From NCBI GenBank assembly GCA_001871115.1, contig MNUR01000103.1, forward strand, positions 1 through 43,108: 43,108 nt of DNA. Reading direction: 5' to 3'. The notes beneath the pieces are model-generated. The model made no database searches. It was not told the DNA's origin and was given only the letters and a program-made list of their open reading frames with translations. The DNA is from Elusimicrobia bacterium CG1_02_56_21 (GTDB taxonomy: Bacteria > Elusimicrobiota > Elusimicrobia > Elusimicrobiales > UBA9959). Made by a program: the position numbers and the translations under genes. Positions 32,885 through 40,865 of this stretch are shown piece after piece (position 1 is the first letter of the stretch; every line of letters begins with the position of its first letter).

Positions 32885-34995
32885 TCTTTGATCCCCTCGA
32901 GGTCCAGCATAAAGGCGTATTCGAAGGCGGTAAGCTTCATAGCTTCAAAGCGGCCGGACTTCCCGCCGTGCCCGGTATCCATGTCCGTTTTAAGCAGAAG
33001 CAGGTTTTTATCCGTTTTCATCTCCCGCAGCCTGGCCGCCCATTTGGCCGGCTCCCAGTACTGCACCTGGGAATCATTCAATCCGGTGGTGATCAGCAGG
33101 TTGGGGTAAGCCCTGCGCGCTACATTATCATACGGAGAATAGGAGAGCATGTAGTCATAATATTCTTTAACGTCCGGGTTTCCCCATTCGTCGTATTCCC
33201 CGGTTGTAAGCGGGATGTCCGGATCGAGCATGGTGGTTACGACGTCAACGAACGGGACCCCTGCGAGTATCCCGCGGTAAAGTTCCGGGGCCATATTGGA
33301 AACCGCGCCCATCAGCAGGCCCCCTGCCGAACCGCCCTCCGCGTAGATATGGGCCGGCGAAGTATAGCCGAGACCGATAAGGTGGCGGGTGGCGTCTATA
33401 AAGTCGTAAAAAGTGTTCTTTTTCTTCAGCTGCCTGCCCTCCTCATACCAGCGGCGGCCCATTTCAGAGCCGCCCCGGATATGCGGGATGGCGCAGATAA
33501 AGCCCCGGTCGAGAAGTGAAAGCCTGCTAGAACTGAAATACGGGTCGGAATTGTAGCCATAGGAACCGTAAGAATAGATATAGACCGGGTTATTGCCGGC
33601 GGCAAGATCTATACTTTTTTTATAAACGACAGAGACGGGAACCATCTCCCCGTCCCGCGCGCGGAGCCAGAGCCGCTCGGCCTTATAGTCCCCGGGCTTA
33701 AAGCTTCCGAGAACCTCCCGCCTCTTCTTCAGGTTTTTCTCGCCCGTTCTGAGGTCAATGTCATAAACGGAATCGGGGGTGGTCAGGGATTCATAGGTTA
33801 CCCGCAGTTTCCCGGTCTTATATTCGTAATTATCCCCCAGGTCCGTAAGGTAGGCGGGTTCGTCAAAAACTATCCGGCTTTCGGCACCGGAGTTACGGCT
33901 GAATACATGAAAGCTCCCCTGGGCCCCGCTGCGCTCTTTCAGCACCAGCCAGTTCTCAAAAACATCCAGGTATTCGATAAGAGTATCTTCACGGTGCGCA
34001 ACCAGGTCTGTCCAGGAGGACTTGGAGGTATCGGAGGACGAACAGACCGAAACCTTGAAATTGCGGGCGTCCGCGTTATTAAGGATATAGAAGGAGCCGC
34101 CGCCGTCCTCCACATCGTACTCCAGGTTCGGCTGCCGCGCCTGAAAAACGACCGGAGGCAGGGAAGGCTTGTCGGCGTCGAGGAGTCGGTACTCCGTAGA
34201 AAGGGTGGCCCCGGAACGGATAAAAATATATTTATCGGTATTGGACCTGGAAACGCTTACCTCAAAAGTTTCGTCCGGTTCGAAATAAATTTCGGAGTCC
34301 TCGGCGCGCCCGAGCTGATGCGCCAGTACGCGCTCCCAGCGCAGCGTCTCAGTATCCTGCTTGACGTAAAAGAGCGTTTTATTATCGTTAGCCCACTCCA
34401 TGTTCCCTGAAGTTTTCTCTATTTTATCGGAGTATAGCCTGCCGGTGTCCAGGTCCTTGAAATACACGTCAAAAAACCTCCGGCCTCCGGTATCCACGGA
34501 ATAAGCGATCATCCTGTGGTCCGGGCGGATAGAGGGGAAACCGACCTGGCAGAAAGCTTTGCCTTCAGCCACCTCGTTAACGTCGAGTATGACTTCTTCT
34601 TCCGCCCCCGGGGAAGCCTTCTTCCTGGCGTAGACAGGATACTCCCCGCCTTTTCTGTAGGTTTTGTAGTAGTAATAGTCACCGTACCTGAAAGGCACGG
34701 TGGAGTCGTCCTCTTTTATACGGCCCTTCATTTCAATGAAAAGTTTATCCTGCAGTTTTTCAGTATGCTTCATCTCTGCGGACGCGTAATCGTTCTCCGC
34801 ATTCAGGTAGGCTAAAACCTCCGGGTTCTCCCGGTCTTTAAGCCAGTAATAGTCGTCAACCCTGACTTGGCCGTGCTTTTCAAGTTTATGGGGTATTTTT
34901 TTCGCTCTGGGCGGCTCGGCGGCCCTGGAAAGGCCAGAAAGCCCCAGCGCTACAAAGGCAAAGACGAGAACCGGTGAGAGTTCATGACTTGTCAT
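32881..34995 (-). CDS. ptrB: Exported prolyl-oligopeptidase-family peptidase (oligopeptidase B-like)
   Basis: This serine peptidase of family S9 has 704 residues. The nucleophile is in EGGSAGG (about S556), with D in GLNDSQVQYWEP (about D641) and H in DTGHGGKSG (about H676). The N-terminal half is a beta-propeller that limits access to peptides. Sequence details, such as DDYYWLKDRENPEVLAYLNA, are oligopeptidase B-type, which cuts after Arg or Lys. A signal peptide (cut near SRA before AEPP) suggests a periplasmic location, unlike E. coli PtrB. GAGGA precedes the ATG. It is followed by a coupled small membrane protein gene. Confidence 0.9.
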   Translation of the reverse strand: MTSHELSPVLVFAFVALGLSGLSRAAEPPRAKKIPHKLEKHGQVRVDDYYWLKDRENPEVLAYLNAENDYASAEMKHTEKLQDKLFIEMKGRIKEDDSTVPFRYGDYYYYKTYRKGGEYPVYARKKASPGAEEEVILDVNEVAEGKAFCQVGFPSIRPDHRMIAYSVDTGGRRFFDVYFKDLDTGRLYSDKIEKTSGNMEWANDNKTLFYVKQDTETLRWERVLAHQLGRAEDSEIYFEPDETFEVSVSRSNTDKYIFIRSGATLSTEYRLLDADKPSLPPVVFQARQPNLEYDVEDGGGSFYILNNADARNFKVSVCSSSDTSKSSWTDLVAHREDTLIEYLDVFENWLVLKERSGAQGSFHVFSRNSGAESRIVFDEPAYLTDLGDNYEYKTGKLRVTYESLTTPDSVYDIDLRTGEKNLKKRREVLGSFKPGDYKAERLWLRARDGEMVPVSVVYKKSIDLAAGNNPVYIYSYGSYGYNSDPYFSSSRLSLLDRGFICAIPHIRGGSEMGRRWYEEGRQLKKKNTFYDFIDATRHLIGLGYTSPAHIYAEGGSAGGLLMGAVSNMAPELYRGILAGVPFVDVVTTMLDPDIPLTTGEYDEWGNPDVKEYYDYMLSYSPYDNVARRAYPNLLITTGLNDSQVQYWEPAKWAARLREMKTDKNLLLLKTDMDTGHGGKSGRFEAMKLTAFEYAFMLDLEGIKE

Positions 34996-35036
34996 TTTTT
35001 CTGTCCTCGATCCCGGCCGGCTTGTTCAACTTCCTT

Positions 35037-35369
35037 TTATATCCCCATCCGGGAAAGGATCATGCAAAGCTCATTGACCACTGAAACCAGGGCGGGGTGG
35101 GAAACCTCGAAACCTTTAACAGCATAGGAGATGCCTGAGATAGACAGGCTCTTAAGCTGGGCGTCGGATTTTTCCCTGGTAACCTCGTGGGCCGCGGCCT
35201 CGGTGAAATATCCCACGCTGCGGACTTCGTCAATGTTGGATTCGGGCAGCAAAGCGATTTCTTCTTTCAGCTTTTTAAGCAGGGAGACAAGCTCCGTCTT
35301 CTCCGCGGCCTTCCCGGACTCAATCTTTAAAATCGCTGATTCTATTTTCGAAAGTGTTTCTTTATTCAT
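35037..35369 (-). CDS. DUF4404-family small protein
   Basis: This 110-residue soluble protein matches the pattern of DUF4404: a helical N-terminal half rich in Lys/Glu (KIESAILKIESG, LLKKLKEEI), then HPALVSVVNELCMILSRMGI, whose LSRMGI end is the family's hallmark. Its function is unknown. The ATG at 35369 has GGAGG eight bases upstream, which decides it over a longer frame. It is transcribed away from cinA, separated by 183 bp that probably hold both promoters. Confidence 0.78.
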   Translation of the reverse strand: MNKETLSKIESAILKIESGKAAEKTELVSLLKKLKEEIALLPESNIDEVRSVGYFTEAAAHEVTREKSDAQLKSLSISGISYAVKGFEVSHPALVSVVNELCMILSRMGI

Positions 35370-35552
35370 ATGTCCTCCGTAACAGCGTCGAAGTTCAAAA
35401 CTACCAAATCCGCCCCCGTGTGTCAATTGAAGCACCCGGAGCGGAGCTCCCGGGCCGCAGCATTTTACTGCGCCAGCCGCGTCCCTTATAGTACCGGCCC
35501 GGGCTGCCGCCCGGACTTTCTGGGGCGAGCGGGTTTATGCTATCTTTTACTG

Positions 35553-36773
35553 ATGAAAACCGGAAAGGCTGAAATAATATGCACCGGCTCGGAACTGCTG
35601 GGAGGGAAACTTAACCTTTACGTTCCGTATTTTAGCGGACTGCTGGCGCCGCTGGGTTTTGCCCTGACCAGGGAGCAGTCCTGCGGGGACAGCCTTGCCT
35701 CAATACGGGACTGTATCTCCGGGGCCCTCCGGCGCGCAAACCTGGTTATAGTCTGCGGCGGCCTCGGACCCACCTTCGACGACCTCACGCGCCAGGCCGC
35801 GGCGAGAGCCCTGGGCCTGGCTCTCGTGCATTCAAAAAGCTGCGGGCAGATACTCAGCTACAACTACTCGCTGAAAAAACTGCCCCCTGACTTTAAAAAC
35901 CAATGCCTGCTGGTGGAAGGAGCCAAGCCCCTGGAAAACAATAACGGAACCGCTTTCGGGCAGGTTATTTATAAAGGGCGTAAAATGCTGGTTCTGCTCC
36001 CTGGACCGCGAAGCGAATGGGAACCTATGTTTCCCAACTTCCTGAATTCGGAAATAAACTCCTTTTTCAAAGGATTGCCGGCCATCAGTCAGGTCAGGCT
36101 CAAGATAGCGGGCCTCTGGGAGACTAAGGTAGAAAGCCTGCTGAAGCCGGTCCTGCGCCGTTTTTCCCCGGTCGCGTTCACTATTCTGGCGGGCCCGGGC
36201 ACCGCGGAATTCCTCCTGTCCGGAGATGACAGCCGCGGGCTGGTCGCTAAAGCCGGAGCCGCCTGCAGAAAGGCGCTGGGACAAAATCTTTACGGGGAAG
36301 GCGGGGATACCCTCGCCACAGCAGTCGGCGCTAAACTTAAAGCCAAAATGAAAACGCTGGCCGCGGCGGAATCCTGCACCGGAGGCCTGATCTCGCAGAT
36401 AATAACTGAAGTCCCCGGCAGCTCCGCGTATTTCACCGGCGGAGCGGTAACCTACTCCAACCGGTCCAAAATGGAGCTGCTGGGGGTCAGCGCGAAAACC
36501 CTTGAAAACTGCGGAGCCGTCTCCGCAGAGGTCGCCCGGGAGATGGCGGCCGGGGCCAAAAAAACTTTCGGCAGCGACTACGCATTATCTGTTACCGGCA
36601 TAGCGGGCCCTGACGGCGGCACCAGGACAAAACCGGTGGGCCTTGTTTACTTCGGTCTGGCCGGGCCCCGCGGAATTAAAGTTTTCCGTCGTAAATTTCA
36701 CGGCCAGCGGCCTTTTGTAAGAGCCTGCGCGGCTAATTTTATTTTAGACGAGCTCAGAAAAGTAATAAAATAG
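35553..36773 (+). CDS. cinA: CinA-family protein (NMN amidohydrolase/competence-damage type)
   Basis: The 406-residue protein is a two-domain CinA. The N-terminal MoCF-like domain starts at IICTGSELLGGK and includes GGLGPTFDDLTRQAAA. The C-terminal PncC-like domain has ESCTGGLISQ, TGGAVTYSNRSK and SVTGIAGPDGGT. CinA proteins hydrolyse nicotinamide mononucleotide or ADP-ribose to recycle pyridine nucleotides. The ATG at 35553 gives MKTGKAEIICTG, the family start. A longer frame adds 61 residues of unrelated sequence. It stands alone in + orientation. Confidence 0.9.
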   Translation: MKTGKAEIICTGSELLGGKLNLYVPYFSGLLAPLGFALTREQSCGDSLASIRDCISGALRRANLVIVCGGLGPTFDDLTRQAAARALGLALVHSKSCGQILSYNYSLKKLPPDFKNQCLLVEGAKPLENNNGTAFGQVIYKGRKMLVLLPGPRSEWEPMFPNFLNSEINSFFKGLPAISQVRLKIAGLWETKVESLLKPVLRRFSPVAFTILAGPGTAEFLLSGDDSRGLVAKAGAACRKALGQNLYGEGGDTLATAVGAKLKAKMKTLAAAESCTGGLISQIITEVPGSSAYFTGGAVTYSNRSKMELLGVSAKTLENCGAVSAEVAREMAAGAKKTFGSDYALSVTGIAGPDGGTRTKPVGLVYFGLAGPRGIKVFRRKFHGQRPFVRACAANFILDELRKVIK

Positions 36774-36836
36774 AACTAAGGCACGGAGCCGGCCGAATTG
36801 TCTGATTTTTTTGATCCGGCATCCAAGGAGAACAAC

Positions 36837-37409
36837 ATGAAACGCGCTATATTATCCATCGCTGCAGCTTTATTCGTCCTGGCGGCATGCGGCAAAAAAG
36901 AACAGCCTGCCGCGGAACCCCAGCCCCAGGCCGCAGAAGCCTCACAGGCTCAGGCAGCCCCGGTAAAGAACGCTGAAAACGCCGGTTACGTGCAAAAGGA
37001 CACTTATTTCAAGCTGCCCGCCTCCGCGGGCGGCGAAATTGACCTGGCCTCTTACGCGGGCAAGCCGGCGATAGTGATGTTCTTCACGGAAACCTGTCCC
37101 TACTGCCGCAAGGCCGCTCCTTTCATACAGAAGATCTACTCCACATATTCCCCGAAAGGGCTCGGAGTTATAGGCATCCTCGTCCAGGATACCGCGCAGC
37201 CGGCGCTCAACTTTGCCGCCGACCTTGGGATCAAATTTCCCATCGCTTACAAGGGAAAAGAACTCTCCCGTAAATACCGCACTCAGGGAGTTCCCTACAT
37301 TTACCTGCTCAACAAACAGCACGAGATCTACGATGTCTGGGAAGGCTACGACCCGCAATACGACGAGTCCATCAAGAAAGCAGTGGAAACCGTCCTTGCG
37401 AAAAAATAA
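36837..37409 (+). CDS. TlpA/ResA-like thioredoxin-fold lipoprotein
   Basis: The 190-residue precursor ends its signal in a lipobox (VLAAC, C18) and is anchored to a membrane. A Pro/Ala/Gln-rich linker (about 22-46) leads to a thioredoxin fold (about 55-185) with the active-site CPYC at C87-C90 and a cis-proline in GVPYIYL. It probably transfers electrons to, or reduces, extracytoplasmic disulfides, for example in cytochrome c maturation. AAGGAG precedes the ATG. Not obviously linked to its neighbours. Confidence 0.87.
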   Translation: MKRAILSIAAALFVLAACGKKEQPAAEPQPQAAEASQAQAAPVKNAENAGYVQKDTYFKLPASAGGEIDLASYAGKPAIVMFFTETCPYCRKAAPFIQKIYSTYSPKGLGVIGILVQDTAQPALNFAADLGIKFPIAYKGKELSRKYRTQGVPYIYLLNKQHEIYDVWEGYDPQYDESIKKAVETVLAKK

Positions 37410-37439
37410 AGCCTGAGCCGCAATAAAATTATCGCGGCC

Positions 37440-37496
37440 CCTGAATCCGCACTGTTTGCGCCTATTTTGATTCCGTACCGGATTTCCGGATTCAGG
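37440..37496. repeat. Inverted repeat in the leader of the RMD1-like gene
   Basis: CCTGAATCCG (37440-37449) and CGGATTCAGG (37487-37496) are perfect 10-bp inverted repeats 37 bases apart, directly before the gene that begins at 37513. They could form a hairpin in the leader or bind a regulator. Confidence 0.45.
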
Positions 37497-37512
37497 ACCG
37501 GGAGGGGGGAGT

Positions 37513-38631
37513 ATGACGACAGTTATTGAAAAAGGCAGCATCCTGGTGCACAGGGTCTTCGACGTGGCCGGAGAAATCTCGCTCGGCCGCGCCGAGCATC
37601 TGCTTAGCGCGGACGCCAAAGACCCGCGCCTCAAGTTCCCCACCGACACCCGCAAAGCCATCATAATTAAGGACTCCCCGCTAAAGACGGACCTGGGAGC
37701 TGAAACCCTGAACCTGCCCTCCGGCAATTTCCCGGTCAGGATCTTCGCCCGCATCTGGAATTACGGCGTAATCTCCGTAACCCTGGAGCTCGCTATCCCC
37801 CGGGGCATGCAGTGGACGGGCCTTATAAAGACGGCGGCGGAACTGGAAGCTTCCGAGGAAATAGAACTCCTGGCAGTATCCCGGAAAGACGCCCTGAAGG
37901 CGCGTATCATGCCGGCCGTCACCAACCCTGCCGACTGGGAGATCCGCGAAGACTATATAACCTACATAATCGAAAAAGCCGACGGTTCGGGAGACCCGCG
38001 TGAATTTATAAAGAAGGTGGACATAGCGGCCCTGATCCTGGCCGAAGATAAGGAACACCTGGTGGACGAACACCGCAATATCCTGGCGGAAAGCGCGACA
38101 CAGTATTCCAGCTCGGACCTCGCGATAATAGACTGGAACTCCGCATTGCTTATAGAGCCGGACGGCCAGCGCGACGTGGCCGACGTAATAGAATTTTCCC
38201 TGACCCACCTGCTCGAGTTCCGCTACTACGACGAAATGCTGGGCCGCAAACTGGAAGAACTCTACGACGCTATGGAAACAAAGCGCGAAAGCGTGGCCAA
38301 TATTTTCAAAAATTTTTACGCGGACATCGCGGAGGACTCCAGCCGGAAATACATGGAATTCTCCGAGTTCCTCGGACGGGTGGAGAACTCGCTCAAAACG
38401 GTAGGCGACCCCTATTTAGCCGTCGTGTTCAGGGCGTCGGCCCTGGAATTCCACTTTGACGACTGGCGAAAGACCATCTCCCGGAAAATGGAAACGCTCG
38501 CGCAGATAACCCAGATACTGCACGGGGAAGTTAACACCCGCCGCAGCCACTGGCTGGAGATAATAATAATCCTGCTGATAGCGGTAGAAATGGTCCCGAT
38601 GCTTCTGGACCTGTGGAAGTTCCTGCGCTGA
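37513..38631 (+). CDS. RMD1/DUF155-like membrane protein
   Basis: The 372-residue protein has a soluble N-terminal region with DLAIIDWNSALLIEP and a coiled-coil-like stretch (LEFRYYDEMLGRKLEEL), then a single C-terminal helix (HWLEIIIILLIAVEMVPML). This order, and the Leu-Glu-Ile-Ile ending, resemble the RMD1/Sif2 (DUF155) family, known mainly from eukaryotic mitochondria with bacterial members of unknown role. The C-terminal anchor would leave the domain in the cytoplasm. A GGAGGGGGG run precedes the ATG. The gene is isolated, with a leader hairpin. Confidence 0.65.
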   Translation: MTTVIEKGSILVHRVFDVAGEISLGRAEHLLSADAKDPRLKFPTDTRKAIIIKDSPLKTDLGAETLNLPSGNFPVRIFARIWNYGVISVTLELAIPRGMQWTGLIKTAAELEASEEIELLAVSRKDALKARIMPAVTNPADWEIREDYITYIIEKADGSGDPREFIKKVDIAALILAEDKEHLVDEHRNILAESATQYSSSDLAIIDWNSALLIEPDGQRDVADVIEFSLTHLLEFRYYDEMLGRKLEELYDAMETKRESVANIFKNFYADIAEDSSRKYMEFSEFLGRVENSLKTVGDPYLAVVFRASALEFHFDDWRKTISRKMETLAQITQILHGEVNTRRSHWLEIIIILLIAVEMVPMLLDLWKFLR

Positions 38632-38666
38632 GTTCCGGCACAGCGCCGGCCGCGAAGAACCTGAAT

Positions 38667-39848
38667 TTACTCCGCTTCCAGAGCCTTGATCGCCGCAGCC
38701 GCCGCGTCCCTGGCCTTGCCGCTCACGCTGCCGCTGGAGCGGTATTTTATTTTAAGGAAGTTCAAAGGCTTGCCGTTGAGCTTAACGCGGAAATCCAGGT
38801 GAGGGCCGCTTGAGAGCCCCGTAGAACCCACATACCCGATAACGTCGCCCTGGCTGACGCGCTTGCCGCTCCGGATACCTTTTGCGTAGCGCGAAAGGTG
38901 CCCGTAGGTGGATTCATAGCCCGAGCCGTGCCGCAGAACTATCAGCTTGCCGTTGGCGCCTTTACGGGCGGCAAAAGTAACCCTGCCGTCCGCCACCGCG
39001 GAAACCGGCGTGCCGCTGGGCGCGGCGTAGTCTATCCCGAGGTGCGGCCTGAAATACTTAAGCACCGGGTGGTAGCGGCGATTGGTGAAAAAAGAAGAAA
39101 TGCGGCGATAATGAAGCGGCGCCCTCAGGAACATGCTGCGCAGGGAGTCTCCCTTTTCATCGTAATAAGAACCCTCAACTGCGGCTGCCGCTTTGCGCCC
39201 GCTTTCGGCCCCGTCATAAACAGCCGCGGAGATCTTCTGCGAGACGACCCGGCCGGACGGATCAGCCTTGTACTCCCAGGCCAGCGCCCACTTGTCGCCG
39301 TCGCGCACTTCTGTCAGAAAGTCCACTGACCAGGAGAAGATATCGGCGTAATCCAGGATAATGGCGGGAGGCACGCCTTTCGCGCTCATCGACTCCCAGA
39401 GGGAAGAAGCTATCTGCCCTGAAAGTTTCGAAGAACCGGGCGTCAGTTCAACGGGCGTTACGGAAAGCAGGTAATCCGCGTCAGTGCCGGCAGCTGTGGA
39501 AGGCAGGAGCAAATAATTCTCCAGGTCCTTGGCAACCGACAGGTACTTTACCGGCCCCCAGGTTGAATAAGCAATCAGGTAGGAATCCTCAATCCTCAGT
39601 CTCCTGAGATTCAGCCTTTTTGAAAGCGCCGAGGAAATCTTGTACCGTCCCCTGTCGTCAAACCCCTCGGCCTTTAAGACATCGTCAAGCGTGCTGTTAA
39701 AAGTTCCGCTCGAGATCCGCAGCAAGTCTTCTTCGCGATCCGCTCCCCGGCCGCATGAGGAAAAAAACACAATACCGGAGATAATCAGGACCGCCGCGGC
39801 GCCGCCGGCAAATCTTAACCATTTTTTTCTTTCAGTGATGAAATCCAT
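38667..39848 (-). CDS. M23-family (LytM-type) metallopeptidase
   Basis: The 393-residue protein has an N-terminal membrane anchor (about 12-30). Two regions of unknown fold follow, then a C-terminal LytM domain. The metal-site motif HLGIDYAAP gives H and D. The second motif reads GPHLDFRV where most members have HLHFE, so the third ligand would be Asp rather than His. The usual YGHLS and GYVGSTG segments are present. It probably cleaves or binds peptidoglycan in the periplasm; the variant ligand may lower activity or make it an activator of amidases. AGGAG precedes the ATG. Confidence 0.87.
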   Translation of the reverse strand: MDFITERKKWLRFAGGAAAVLIISGIVFFSSCGRGADREEDLLRISSGTFNSTLDDVLKAEGFDDRGRYKISSALSKRLNLRRLRIEDSYLIAYSTWGPVKYLSVAKDLENYLLLPSTAAGTDADYLLSVTPVELTPGSSKLSGQIASSLWESMSAKGVPPAIILDYADIFSWSVDFLTEVRDGDKWALAWEYKADPSGRVVSQKISAAVYDGAESGRKAAAAVEGSYYDEKGDSLRSMFLRAPLHYRRISSFFTNRRYHPVLKYFRPHLGIDYAAPSGTPVSAVADGRVTFAARKGANGKLIVLRHGSGYESTYGHLSRYAKGIRSGKRVSQGDVIGYVGSTGLSSGPHLDFRVKLNGKPLNFLKIKYRSSGSVSGKARDAAAAAIKALEAE

Positions 39849-39904
39849 GACTCTCCTGTGCTTGCTTTAAAATAGATAAATAACGGCGGACAAACCCGGG
39901 GGGA

Positions 39905-39947
39905 GATCCCGGTCCTGTCTAGAATAGCGCAGGGATCCCGGGTCCTG
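39905..39947. repeat. Imperfect direct repeat between divergent genes
   Basis: GATCCCGGTCCTG (39905-39917) recurs as GATCCCGGGTCCTG (39934-39947) with one extra G. The second contains GGGATCCC and CCCGGG palindromes. The 236-bp region between the M23 gene and the next + gene also has an A+T-rich stretch with TATAAT (39977-39982), but no convincing -35. Confidence 0.3.
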
Positions 39948-40084
39948 AGGGTTAAGGCGAATATCCTGCCTGCCGATATAATAATAACAAATTATACCGT
40001 CGCGAAAAACGTTTGATAGCCGGCCTGTTTTTTGATAATCTGGCCCATGCTGAATATTATTAACAGTGGGATGGGAACCAGTTA

Positions 40085-40534
40085 ATGAAAATCATAATGG
40101 CGCTTCTTCTGACGGCTTTTGTCCTACCGGCCTCAATAAAAGCTGCTGAGTCTGAATTCCACGCGTCCAGCAAGTTTTCTTTCAGCCACAACGATATGTG
40201 CGGCGCCGGGAAAAGCGCCTCCTCCCTGGCAGAAGGACTGAACTGCCTCGGGGTCCTGAACCTTTACGGCAGCGGGACTAAAGGCGCCTGGAGCTACAGC
40301 TACTCCGCGGGAGCAAAGGCTTGCTATGACACGGCCATAACCAGCCGGGTATTCAAAAGGAACCTGAAGCATGAGGAAAAAGCCCCGGTCTGTGACGAAT
40401 TGAAGAAAGAGGGGAAAGCTGAAAATAACCCGCACCCTCTCGGGCAGCTGCTGGTACGTAAAACAGCCCTGAATAAGGGGTTCTCGCACGGAAACGCCCT
40501 CCTGCGCCCCGCGGGGCGGCGTTTCATTGACTAA
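40085..40534 (+). CDS. Small secreted protein of unknown function
   Basis: This 149-residue product has a clear signal peptide (MKIIMALLLTAFVLPASIKA, cut before AESEF). Four Cys in the mature part (for example SHNDMCGAGK, GLNCLGVL) suggest disulfides. No family is recognised. The Shine-Dalgarno is weak (GGGA). The last codons run through a strong hairpin (40491-40525) and into the -35 of the rpsO promoter, so the C-terminal 15 residues could be an over-extension, though no earlier stop exists in frame. Confidence 0.5.
   Translation: MKIIMALLLTAFVLPASIKAAESEFHASSKFSFSHNDMCGAGKSASSLAEGLNCLGVLNLYGSGTKGAWSYSYSAGAKACYDTAITSRVFKRNLKHEEKAPVCDELKKEGKAENNPHPLGQLLVRKTALNKGFSHGNALLRPAGRRFID
40491..40525. 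other. Stem-loop before the rpsO promoter
   Basis: GAAACGCC (40491-40498) pairs with GGCGTTTC (40518-40525), with an inner GCCCC-GC-GGGGC hairpin. It may end the transcript of the upstream small gene, although no T-tract follows. Confidence 0.45.
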
Positions 40535-40555
40535 TATGGATGTAATTAATATAAT
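40527..40555 (+). promoter_or_regulatory. Near-consensus sigma-70 promoter of rpsO-pnp
   Basis: TTGACT (40527-40532), exactly 17 bases, then TATAAT (40550-40555). The predicted start is near 40562, 30 bases before the rpsO ATG. It is the best promoter match in the window, in keeping with high expression. Confidence 0.85.
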
Positions 40556-40592
40556 GGACAATAGGTAAAACCTACAACAAAGAGAGAAAAAA

Positions 40593-40862
40593 ATGTCACT
40601 AACCAAGAACAAAATCAGAGAAGTAGCGGAAAAATTCTCCGCAAAACCCAACGATACCGGCTCAACCTCAGTGCAGGTCGCACTGGTCACCGAGCGCATT
40701 CAGTATCTTGCCAAACACCATACCACCAACCCCAAAGACCATGCCTCACAGCTCGGCCTTACAAAGCTGGTCTCGCAGCGCAAGCGCCTTCTTAGCTACC
40801 TTGAAGCCAATAACAGGGAAGAATACAAGAAGGTCATCAAAGCCCTGGGCTTAAGGAAATAA
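40593..40862 (+). CDS. rpsO: 30S ribosomal protein S15
   Basis: The 89-residue protein matches S15 throughout: QVALVTERIQYLAKHH, NPKDHASQLGLTKLVSQRK and RLLSYLEANNREEY are hallmark segments. S15 binds the 16S rRNA central domain and often represses its own mRNA. It is followed 3 bp later by pnp, the conserved rpsO-pnp order. A GAGAG box precedes the ATG. Confidence 0.97.
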   Translation: MSLTKNKIREVAEKFSAKPNDTGSTSVQVALVTERIQYLAKHHTTNPKDHASQLGLTKLVSQRKRLLSYLEANNREEYKKVIKALGLRK

Positions 40863-40865
40863 CAA

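Noticed and set aside
35370..35552. 61-residue N-terminal extension of CinA
   Set aside because: It overlaps the divergent promoter region and is unlike CinA; the ATG at 35553 gives the family start.
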